A DNA stretch of 6,505 nt from Treponema sp. GTDB lineage: Bacteria > Spirochaetota > Spirochaetia > Treponematales > Treponemataceae. Location: NCBI GenBank assembly GCA_012513125.1, contig JAAZCS010000222.1, positions 1-6,505 on the forward strand, read 5' to 3'. Positions 1-5,648 of this stretch are shown here, piece by piece. Position 1 is the first letter of the stretch. Each line of letters starts with the position of its first letter. The notes below the pieces were generated by a model, which had not been told where the DNA came from, ran no database searches, and saw nothing but the letters and a program-made list of their open reading frames with translations. Position numbers and translations under genes: made by a program.

Positions 1-2
1 GT

Positions 3-44
3 AAAAAGTTAGTTTTTGAGTATAATTATGGAAGAATAACTTAA
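3..44 (+). CDS. Possible 3' tail of an upstream gene (partial)
   Basis: Reading from base 3, the frame is open for 13 codons (KKLVFEYNYGRIT) and ends at TAA 42-44, which is 13 bases before the hydrogenase start. The short spacing and same strand would suit an upstream operon partner. A 13-codon open frame in AT-rich DNA is weak evidence and the peptide is too short to identify. The other two forward frames have stops within the first 12 bases, so if a gene does enter from the left on this strand, this is its only possible frame. Confidence 0.25.
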   Translation, partial: KKLVFEYNYGRIT

Positions 45-57
45 AGCGGGTAGTAAA

Positions 58-1518
58 ATGTTAAATTTGAATAATAATGCGACTAATGTAAAAAAAGAAC
101 TTCTTATCAAAATTACAAAACTTCAACTAAATGGTAACCTTAATTCAAAAGAAATAAATAATATTCCAAAGGAAATAGCACCTCGTGATAAAACACCAAT
201 AGGTTGTTGTATTTATCATGATAGAGAAATTTTACGAATGCGAATTCTTGCCAAGATGGGTATTTCAGTTGAAAAATACAACGAAGAAAAAGAATTGGAA
301 GATTACGCAACAGATGCATTAAATAGAGAATCACCTACATGGCCAATGTTAACTGTTCTTCATGATGCTTGCAACGCTTGCGTAAAACAAGATTATATTG
401 TTACAAATGCTTGTCAAGGATGCTTTGCAAGACCATGCATAATTAACTGTCCCAAAAAAGCAATTGACATAAAAAAAAGGGCAGCTATAAATCCAGAAAA
501 ATGCATTCACTGTGGCTTATGTGAGCGTAATTGTCCTTATCATGCGATTATAAAAGTACCAGTTCCTTGTGAAGAAGCTTGTCCTGTTGGGGCAATCTCT
601 AAAGGTGCTGACGGACATGAAGTAATTGATTATCACAAATGTATTTTCTGTGGAAAATGTATAAGAGAATGTCCTTTTGGTGCAATGATGGATAAAAGTC
701 AATTGCTCGATGTAATAAAACATATCATGAATAATAAAAAAGTTGTTGCATTATATGCTCCATCTATTGCCTCTCAGTTTAGAGCTACATCATCTCAATT
801 GGAAACAGCATTTAAAAAACTTGGATTCAACGATGTTATAGAAGTAGCATTAGGGGCTGACATTTGTGCAGAAAAAGAAGCAAAAGAATTTTCAGAAAGA
901 ATGAAAAGAGGCGATAAGCTTATGACAACTTCCTGCTGTTCAGCTTATGTCAGAGCAGTTCACATTCATGTTCCAGAACTTGATACTTGTGTTTCAGAAA
1001 CAAAAAGTCCTATGCATTATACTGCAGAAATAGCTAGACAAAAATATCCTGATTGCATAACAGTTTTTATAGGTCCATGTCTTGCAAAAAGAAGAGAAGG
1101 TTTTGGTGATGATTTAGTTGATTACGTTTTATCAGCAGAAGAAATAGATGCCTTTTTAATTGCTAAGGAAATTGACTTATCAATTATTGAAAACAGTGAT
1201 AAAAAAAATATTCCAACAGCGACAGGAAGAAATTTTGCAAGATCAGGTGGTGTTGCAGAGGCTGTTAAATCAAGATTGACCGATTCTTCTATTTTGAAAC
1301 TAGACGTAATTGATGGTCTTAATCGTGATGGAATGAAAAAACTAAAAATGTATGGCGATATTAATTCTGGAAAAATTCAACAACCTACAGACTGTGCAAA
1401 TCTTATTGAAGTAATGGCATGTGAGGGTGGTTGTATTGCAGGTCCTTGTACAATTACAAGTGCAAATATTGCATCTGTATTCTTAAATAAATATGTAAAA
1501 GAAACTGAAAAGAAATAA
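58..1518 (+). CDS. Monomeric [FeFe] hydrogenase, group B-type, with N-terminal iron-sulfur domains
   Basis: The 486-residue protein should catalyse reversible H2 formation or oxidation in the cytoplasm, probably exchanging electrons with ferredoxin in fermentation. Visible cysteine motifs, in order: C105/C108; C119-x2-C122-x4-C127-x3-C131; a ferredoxin motif C149, C152, C155, C159; C171/C175; and a second ferredoxin motif C195, C198, C201, C205. The H-cluster domain follows. TSCC (C293, C294) gives the proton-relay and first cluster cysteines, GPCLAKRRE gives C341, and EVMACEGGC gives C455 and C459. All expected H-cluster ligands are therefore present. Length and the long cysteine-rich N-terminus match the group B1/B3 monomeric family rather than the NAD-linked trimeric enzymes. 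Loop 1 reads TSCCSAY, with serine where the classical group A motif TSCCPGW has proline. No HydE/F/G maturase lies in the window. The start ATG has only a weak ribosome site (AGCGGGT, 45-51). A TATAAT at 21-26 could be its -10, but any -35 lies outside the window. A sensory or regulatory role, known for some divergent FeFe hydrogenases, cannot be excluded. Family call firm; physiological direction is inference. Confidence 0.93.
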   Translation: MLNLNNNATNVKKELLIKITKLQLNGNLNSKEINNIPKEIAPRDKTPIGCCIYHDREILRMRILAKMGISVEKYNEEKELEDYATDALNRESPTWPMLTVLHDACNACVKQDYIVTNACQGCFARPCIINCPKKAIDIKKRAAINPEKCIHCGLCERNCPYHAIIKVPVPCEEACPVGAISKGADGHEVIDYHKCIFCGKCIRECPFGAMMDKSQLLDVIKHIMNNKKVVALYAPSIASQFRATSSQLETAFKKLGFNDVIEVALGADICAEKEAKEFSERMKRGDKLMTTSCCSAYVRAVHIHVPELDTCVSETKSPMHYTAEIARQKYPDCITVFIGPCLAKRREGFGDDLVDYVLSAEEIDAFLIAKEIDLSIIENSDKKNIPTATGRNFARSGGVAEAVKSRLTDSSILKLDVIDGLNRDGMKKLKMYGDINSGKIQQPTDCANLIEVMACEGGCIAGPCTITSANIASVFLNKYVKETEKK

Positions 1519-1520
1519 AA

Positions 1521-1547
1521 AAAAGAGCAAGTAAAACTTGCTCTTTT
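1521..1547. terminator. Bidirectional intrinsic terminator between hydrogenase and tRNA-Gly
   Basis: A perfect 11-bp stem (1521-1531 with 1537-1547, core GAGCAAG/CTTGCTC) closes a 5-base loop. On the minus strand it is followed by an eight-base U run directly after the stem core, ideal for ending the tRNA-Gly transcript two bases past its 3' end. On the plus strand the U run is four bases, adequate for ending the hydrogenase mRNA. It begins two bases after the hydrogenase stop codon. Confidence 0.88.
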
Positions 1548-1548
1548 A

Positions 1549-1621
1549 AGCGGCAGAAGGGAGTCGAACCCTCGTCATCAGCTTGGAAGGCTGAGATAAT
1601 GAGCCGTTATATGACTGCCGC
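1549..1621 (-). tRNA. tRNA-Gly (anticodon UCC)
   Basis: The 73-base minus-strand gene folds into a full cloverleaf. The 7-bp acceptor stem GCGGCAG (1621-1615) pairs with CTGCCGC, and the discriminator is U at 1549, as usual for bacterial tRNA-Gly. The anticodon arm TCAGC-CTTCCAA-GCTGA carries UCC at 1587-1585. The T arm GAGGG-TTCGACT-CCCTT has one G-U pair. The sequence closely parallels Escherichia coli tRNA-Gly(UCC), as remembered. The 3' CCA is not encoded: the bases after the discriminator are TAA, so CCA must be added by tRNA nucleotidyltransferase. It would read GGA and, by wobble, GGG codons. Confidence 0.97.
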
Positions 1622-1634
1622 ATGTGATGAATTT

Positions 1635-1663
1635 AATTTATCATTATGAAACAAAAGTGTCAA
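1635..1663 (-). promoter_or_regulatory. Sigma-70 promoter of tRNA-Gly
   Basis: On the minus strand a perfect -35 TTGACA (1663-1658) is followed after 17 bases by TAAATT (1640-1635), preceded by TG one base upstream (extended -10, TGATAAATT). The predicted start near 1628 leaves a leader of about seven bases before the tRNA 5' end at 1621, as expected for a stable-RNA promoter. Confidence 0.75.
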
Positions 1664-1695
1664 TACATAATTCTTGAATTTTCAGAAAAAAAAAC

Positions 1696-1724
1696 TTTAT
1701 ATTTGTTTTTAATAATGTTATAAT
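1696..1724 (+). promoter_or_regulatory. Sigma-70 promoter of the purine permease
   Basis: A perfect -10 TATAAT (1719-1724) is preceded by TGT, giving an extended -10. A TTTATA element (1696-1701, 4 of 6 matches to TTGACA) sits 17 bases upstream. Transcription would start near 1731, giving a 5' leader of about 31 bases. It is divergent from the tRNA-Gly promoter; the two -35 elements are separated by about 32 bases. Confidence 0.7.
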
Positions 1725-1761
1725 GTTCCATATTTTTCTAATTCCTTAAAGGAGGATTTTT

Positions 1762-3099
1762 ATGGAAAAGTTTTTTAAACTGAAGGAGAGAGGCACTACA
1801 GTAAGTAAAGAAATTGTTGCTGGTATCACAACTTTCCTTGCAATGGCTTACATTTTAGCTCTTAATCCTAGTATTCTTTCTGCTTCTGGCATGAATTGGG
1901 GTTCTGTATTTACTGCAACAGCTGTTTCTGCTGCTATAGCTACATTAGTAATGGCTTTAGTAGCCAATTTACCTGTTGCTTTGGCTCCTGGTTTAGGCTT
2001 AAACGCATTTTTTACGTATACAGTAGTTTTAGGCATGGGTTGTAAATGGCAACTTGCATTAACAGCTGTATTTGTTGAAGGTGTTCTTTTTATTGTTCTT
2101 TCTTTATGTGGAATTAGACAAGCTATTATTAAATCTATACCAGAATCACTAAAAAAAGCTGTCGCTGTAGGTATTGGTCTTTTTATTACTATCATAGGAC
2201 TTGTTAACGCTGGAATTTGTACAACTGACACAGGAACTACTATTGGATTCGTTAATTTTAATATGAGTCACGCAACTGCTGTTGTTGCTGTATTAGGACT
2301 TATTGTTACAATAATTCTTTATATATTAAAAGTTCCAGGAAGTATTTTGATTGGTGTTGTTGCAACAACAATAATTGGAATTCCTTTTGGTGTAACTTCA
2401 ATTCCAGACAATTTCAAAGCTATATCTACTCCTGCTAAACCATATTTCTTTGCATTTGATTTTAAGGGAATAATGTTTAATTCTGCTGGTAATTTCTCAT
2501 TCGCTGTTTTAGGTCAATTCTTTATTATTTTCTTCACATTCTTGTTTACAGACTTATTTGATACAATTGGAACTCTTCTTGGAATTGCAGAACAAGGCAA
2601 CTTAAAAGATAAAAATGGCGATATTAAAAATGTTAAAGGTGCTCTTTTATCTGATGCCATCGGAACAACAGTTGGTGCATGTCTTGGAACTTCAACAGTT
2701 ACATCATTCGTTGAATCAGCTTCCGGTGTTGCAGCTGGTGGACGCACAGGTCTTACATCAGTAGTTACAGCTATTATGTTCTTGCTTTCATTGTTCTTAG
2801 CACCATTGTTTGCATTGATTCCTGCAGCAGCAACTGCTCCTGCATTAATTTTTGTTGGCTATTTAATGATGAAATCTGTAAAAGCAATTGACTTCAATGA
2901 TCCAACAGAAGGAATACCTTCATTTATCACAATTATGGCTATGCCTTTTTCTTATTCTATTGCAAAAGGTATTTCTTGGGGTATTATTTCTTATGTAATT
3001 TGTAAAATTGCTGCTAGAAAAGCAAAAGACATTCCTGTTGTTACTTGGATACTTGCACTTATTTTTATTGCTGATATTATATTTGAAGCTGTAAAATAA
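1762..3099 (+). CDS. NCS2-family AzgA-type purine-base permease (adenine or guanine/hypoxanthine)
   Basis: This 445-residue, very hydrophobic inner-membrane protein should import a purine nucleobase by proton symport for salvage. The AzgA-like (COG2252-type) branch of the NCS2 family is recognised by EIVAGITTFLAMAYIL near residues 17-32, the signature ANLPVALAPGLGLNAFF at 68-84, TDLFDTIGTLLG at 263-274 and GTSTVTSFVESASGVAAGGRTG at 309-330, interrupted here only by my reading of helix limits. Conserved-looking carboxylates D267, D298 and E318 lie in or next to these motifs. About 12-14 membrane segments are expected; the length matches the family (430-490). The start is well fixed: AAAGGAGG (1748-1755) lies six bases before the ATG. 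It has its own promoter and terminator, so it is monocistronic. The leader is too short for a purine riboswitch. Which base is carried (adenine versus guanine/hypoxanthine) cannot be decided from sequence by eye. Confidence 0.93.
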   Translation: MEKFFKLKERGTTVSKEIVAGITTFLAMAYILALNPSILSASGMNWGSVFTATAVSAAIATLVMALVANLPVALAPGLGLNAFFTYTVVLGMGCKWQLALTAVFVEGVLFIVLSLCGIRQAIIKSIPESLKKAVAVGIGLFITIIGLVNAGICTTDTGTTIGFVNFNMSHATAVVAVLGLIVTIILYILKVPGSILIGVVATTIIGIPFGVTSIPDNFKAISTPAKPYFFAFDFKGIMFNSAGNFSFAVLGQFFIIFFTFLFTDLFDTIGTLLGIAEQGNLKDKNGDIKNVKGALLSDAIGTTVGACLGTSTVTSFVESASGVAAGGRTGLTSVVTAIMFLLSLFLAPLFALIPAAATAPALIFVGYLMMKSVKAIDFNDPTEGIPSFITIMAMPFSYSIAKGISWGIISYVICKIAARKAKDIPVVTWILALIFIADIIFEAVK

Positions 3100-3110
3100 T
3101 TTATTTGATA

Positions 3111-3146
3111 AAAAAAAGAGCATTTCAATCGAAATGCTCTTTTTTT
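3111..3146. terminator. Bidirectional intrinsic terminator between permease and thrC
   Basis: A 16-bp perfect stem (3111-3126 with 3131-3146) has core GAGCATTTC/GAAATGCTC and loop AATC. An A run on the left and a T run on the right make it a textbook two-way terminator. It starts 12 bases after the permease stop and lies 11 bases beyond the end of the intact thrC reading frame at 3157, serving both convergent genes. Its position supports 3157, not 3385, as the ancestral end of thrC. Confidence 0.92.
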
Positions 3147-3156
3147 ATGCTGTCAT

Positions 3157-4569
3157 TTACAGCGTATTTAATAACCACTCTTTAAATTTATAAAAGTCAT
3201 TATTCATTGGAATAGCTCTATCCTGTAATCTCATAACTTCTTCAAGTCTAGCAGGTATTGGAGGTTCTTTTCCAATTGCTTCTGCTACAACCTGTCCAAA
3301 TTTAGCTGGAGAGGCAGTTTCAAGTATGACACCAACAGCTTTTTTATCAATTACACTTTGTCCCCATTTTGGAATATTTGGAGTTTATCCGGGTTTATTA
3401 AAATCATTTTTATTGCCATTAATTAAATCTTCAAGCTTTCCATTTTTTATATCATTCCATGCTTTCCAACCAATAGCACCATGAGGATCAATAATATAAC
3501 CAGTTTTTTCATAACAAGCATTAATTGCCTGCAAAATACCTTCATTATCAAGCCAATATGAAGCAAATAAGTCTTTTACTTCTTCAAGAGAATACATCGC
3601 TTTAATTCGTTCATAATTACTTGGAGCACCAACATCCATTGCATTTGCATACGTTTCCATTGAAGCTCTTGCAGTATATGTACCAGTTGCAATCCAATCA
3701 GGAATAGTTCTATTTGAATTTGTTGCAGCAGTAAAACCTGCAATAGGTGCTCCCATTCTTTTTGCAATTAACCCTGATGTTAAGTTTCCAAAATTTCCAG
3801 AAGGAACTACCATGATAATATTTGGCTCTGAGATTTTATTATCTAATACACATCTATTTCTAACAACTAATGATGAGTACATGTAATAAAAACTCTGAGG
3901 TAATAAACGTGCAATATTGATTGAATTTGCGGAAGAAAGTCTTAATTTTTGACGCAAATCTTCATCCGTAAATGCAGTTTTAACTAATTTTTGACAATCA
4001 TCAAATGTGCCTTTTATTTTTAATGCCCTAACATTTCCTGTAAATGTCGATAATTGTTTTTCTTGAAGAGGGCTGATTTTTCCATCTGGATATAAAATTG
4101 TTACATCTAAGCCTGGAACATTATGAAAAGCACTTCCAACAGCACTTCCTGTATCTCCAGATGTTGCAACTAATATGTGTAAAGGAGTATCTTCGTTTTT
4201 GTTGAAAAAAGACATTGTTCTTGCCATAAATCTGGCACCAAAATCTTTAAATGCACATGTAGGTCCATGAAAAAGCTCTAGAACATACGAAATATTATCA
4301 AGCGGTACAATTTTTGGAGAAAAAGGATATGCATTCTGAATAATCTCTGCTAAATCTTCATCAGATATTTCACCATCAACATATGGTTTTGCCATGTTAA
4401 AAGCTATATCTCTAAAAGAGGATTCTGGATTTTTGTTGATAAAAGATTTATCAAGTTTAGGAAATTCTTCTGGAATAAATAGTCCACCTGTTTTTTTGTT
4501 CATTCCAGACATTACTGCTGTTCTAAAATCTACCTTTACAGAATTATCACGAGTATCTGTATAAATCAT
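3157..4569 (-). pseudogene. thrC: Threonine synthase, interrupted by an in-frame TAA stop
   Basis: Threonine synthase converts O-phosphohomoserine to threonine with pyridoxal phosphate (PLP) in the cytoplasm. The first 394 codons (4569-3388) carry the family hallmarks: an N-terminal STRG-like segment (TDTRDN, residues 4-9), GPTCAFKDFGARF with the PLP lysine K108, SGDTGSA at 137-143, and the glycine-rich PSGNFGNLTSG phosphate-binding loop. Translation then meets TAA at 3385-3387. In the same frame, with no indel, 75 more codons continue to TAA 3157-3159. They include ETASPAKFG, the equivalent of the conserved ThrC C-terminal motif E-T-A-H-P-A-K-F, followed by EAIGKEPPIPARLEEV. The uninterrupted product would be about 470 residues, normal for the family; the truncated one is 394. 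Either a nonsense mutation, a sequencing error, or readthrough explains this. The start is supported by GGAGG at 4574-4578, four bases before ATG. It lies 20 bases downstream of the lipoprotein gene, probably in the same transcript. Confidence 0.88.
3385..3387 (-). other. Premature ochre codon inside thrC
   Basis: The codon reads TAA on the minus strand in the context CCC GGA TAA ACT CCA. Family-like sequence lies on both sides in a single frame, so one substitution (for example from CAA, GAA or AAA) would account for it. The interruption falls in a probably variable loop between a segment ending LINGNKNDFNKPG and the segment TPNIPKWGQSV, and removes the C-terminal part of the fold. TAA is not a codon recoded to selenocysteine or pyrrolysine in known bacteria. 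Confidence 0.85.
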
Positions 4570-4582
4570 ATTTCCTCCAAGT

Positions 4583-4607
4583 TTATAAATTATAAATTAT
4601 AAATTAT
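4583..4607. repeat. Heptamer tandem repeat (TTATAAA, about 3.6 copies)
   Basis: Three perfect copies of TTATAAA (4583-4603) plus TTAT span the lipoprotein stop codon and the short gap before thrC. On the minus strand the repeat creates two TATAAT hexamers (4601-4596 and 4594-4589), seven bases apart, upstream of the thrC ribosome site. These could act as alternative -10 elements, but I see no good -35 (TAGCGA or GAAAAG at 17 bases). A change in copy number would alter the end of the lipoprotein (its last residues YNL are encoded inside the repeat) and the spacing to thrC. Confidence 0.7.
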
Positions 4608-5540
4608 TTCATCGCTAACTTTTTCAGCAATTTCACTTCTACATTTTGACACACATTCGTTCCAATTTATGCCAGTTGCAGTATTTGTAATAGAAAACGA
4701 CAGTAATTCATTTCCATTACTCATATCAATACATCTTATTTCTGCTATCAAAGTACAACTGTATTCATTATTAATTTTTTCTACAGGAGTAACAAATTTT
4801 ACAGTACCGGCAATTAAGTAGCCAAATGAATTTTCAATTATGCTATAATTCTGTTTATATAAAACTTTTGAATCTGCATTAATGTATGAAGTTTCATTTA
4901 CAGGAGCATTTCCAACCATAGAAACACCATCTTTTCTTAATTCTGATAAAATTTCATAAGCATTGTTTACAGGTTTATTAAGTTCGTTATAATTCCAAAT
5001 AAATAAAACAGCACCCTTATTCACTATATTTGATTTTACAGACCATTTTGCCGATTCACTGTTATTCATTGCCAACTTTACAGATTCAGATTTAGTATTA
5101 TCTGGGGTAGGATAGAATGTAATCAAAGAATTTGCAGAAAAAGTTGCTTTTGCTGGCATAAAAGATAACATTCCATTTTTATCAGTGAAAAGATTTTGCG
5201 TTGAAAAACTTACAACACCATTTTTATTTGAAGAAGGATAAGACACTGTTATTGGTAAATCAACTATAGGATTTTTTTCTTCATCAAAAGCTTGAATTTC
5301 ATAAGGCGATTTAAAATTATTTCCTACAATAGTTTGAGCAGGTTGATTTTGAATAACAATCTCAACAATATTTCTGTTTTTTTTTGATACATTATTATCA
5401 CTAATATGTGATTCATTAACAATTTCGGATACTTTTTTTGTCTCATTTTTCACATCTTCTTTAACAACATTTGATGTAGTTGAACAAGATGTAAAAGCAA
5501 TGGATAAGGCTAATAAAATAATAAACTTATTCTTTTTCAT
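4590..5540 (-). CDS. Putative envelope lipoprotein with Ig-like domain, function unknown
   Basis: I do not recognise a named family. From ATG 5540 the protein has 316 residues. Residues 1-18 form a lipoprotein signal peptide (MKKNK then a hydrophobic stretch), with the lipid-modified cysteine at C19 in AFTSC, a loose lipobox of the kind seen in spirochaetes. A polar Ser/Asn/Lys-rich linker (20-57) follows. Residues about 58-148 look like an immunoglobulin-type beta domain (PIVDLPITVSYP, FTDKNGMLSF), similar in style to Big_1 domains. Residues about 171-316 look alpha/beta: strand GAVLFIWNYN, helix NAYEILSELRKDG, strands YLIAGTVKFV and CTLIAEIRCIDMSNG, and a final helix. That pattern vaguely recalls the small domain of LpoB/CsgG/FlgT-like lipoproteins; this is inference only. 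A GTG start at 5558 would add MSVYHI before the signal peptide. ATG 5540 is preferred because it gives a normal signal peptide, although the ribosome site is weak (GTGAGTG, 11 bases upstream). It is divergent from alr and precedes thrC by 20 bases. Confidence 0.8.
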   Translation of the reverse strand: MKKNKFIILLALSIAFTSCSTTSNVVKEDVKNETKKVSEIVNESHISDNNVSKKNRNIVEIVIQNQPAQTIVGNNFKSPYEIQAFDEEKNPIVDLPITVSYPSSNKNGVVSFSTQNLFTDKNGMLSFMPAKATFSANSLITFYPTPDNTKSESVKLAMNNSESAKWSVKSNIVNKGAVLFIWNYNELNKPVNNAYEILSELRKDGVSMVGNAPVNETSYINADSKVLYKQNYSIIENSFGYLIAGTVKFVTPVEKINNEYSCTLIAEIRCIDMSNGNELLSFSITNTATGINWNECVSKCRSEIAEKVSDEIIYNL

Positions 5541-5576
5541 AATATGGTAAACACTCACAATTAATATAATCTATTC

Positions 5577-5605
5577 ATTTTATTATTTATGATACTTTTT
5601 TACAA
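5577..5605 (-). promoter_or_regulatory. Predicted promoter of the lipoprotein-thrC unit
   Basis: On the minus strand TTGTAA (5605-5600, 4 of 6) and TAAAAT (5582-5577, 5 of 6) are separated by 17 bases. The predicted start near 5570 gives a leader of about 30 bases to ATG 5540. The -35 sits in the centre of the large inverted repeat and the spacer is one of its arms. A TATATT at 5568-5563 is an alternative -10 but lacks a matching -35. Confidence 0.5.
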
Positions 5606-5635
5606 TAAGTTATTGCTAAAAAAGTATCATAAATA
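5584..5635. repeat. Large inverted repeat in the divergent lipoprotein/alr promoter region
   Basis: Nineteen perfect base pairs (5584-5602 with 5617-5635; arm includes TTATGATACTTTTTTA) enclose a 14-base centre. The centre, CAATAAGTTATTG plus one unpaired C, is itself palindromic, so almost all 52 bases are self-complementary. Only two pairs in the outer stem are G-C, and no gene end lies nearby, so it is not a normal terminator. It lies between two divergent starts and overlaps both predicted promoters, which suits an operator for a dimeric regulator or a DNA cruciform. The role is inference; the palindrome is directly visible. Confidence 0.85.
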
Positions 5636-5639
5636 TAAT
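5613..5639 (+). promoter_or_regulatory. Predicted promoter of alr
   Basis: A perfect TATAAT (5634-5639) lies 10-15 bases before the alr ATG. The best -35 is TTGCTA (5613-5618, 4 of 6) with a short 15-base spacer; at 17 bases the sequence is TATTGC. The start would fall near 5645-5648, within a few bases of ATG 5649. The -35 and spacer lie in the right half of the inverted repeat, mirroring the lipoprotein promoter in the left half. Confidence 0.5.
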
Positions 5640-5648
5640 ATCAATACT

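Noticed and set aside
28..39. Mini-ORF ATG GAA GAA TAA upstream of the hydrogenase as a leader peptide
   Set aside because: Three codons with no ribosome site; such strings are expected by chance in AT-rich DNA.
1731..1761. A purine riboswitch before the permease
   Set aside because: The leader predicted from the strong extended -10 promoter is only about 31 bases and contains no aptamer-like three-way junction.
1848..2231. 127-codon open frame on the minus strand inside the permease gene
   Set aside because: It is antisense to a clear family member with its own promoter and ribosome site, and has no recognisable protein features; it reflects the codon bias of the permease.
2514..3123. Two further minus-strand open frames (2514-2747 and 2920-3123) over the permease
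   Set aside because: Both are antisense to conserved permease codons, lack ribosome sites and resemble no family.
3160..3384. The thrC tail as an independent small gene
   Set aside because: It continues the thrC frame exactly, has no plausible start with a ribosome site, and matches the ThrC C-terminus.
3385..3387. A frameshift as the cause of the thrC interruption
   Set aside because: Codons before and after the TAA are in the same frame, so a substitution, not an indel, explains it.
4583..4607. The heptamer repeat as a CRISPR fragment
   Set aside because: Units are 7 bases and contiguous, without spacers.
5584..5635. The large palindrome as an intrinsic terminator
   Set aside because: The stem is almost all A-T, it is not followed by a U run after the stem in either direction, and both flanking genes start rather than end here.
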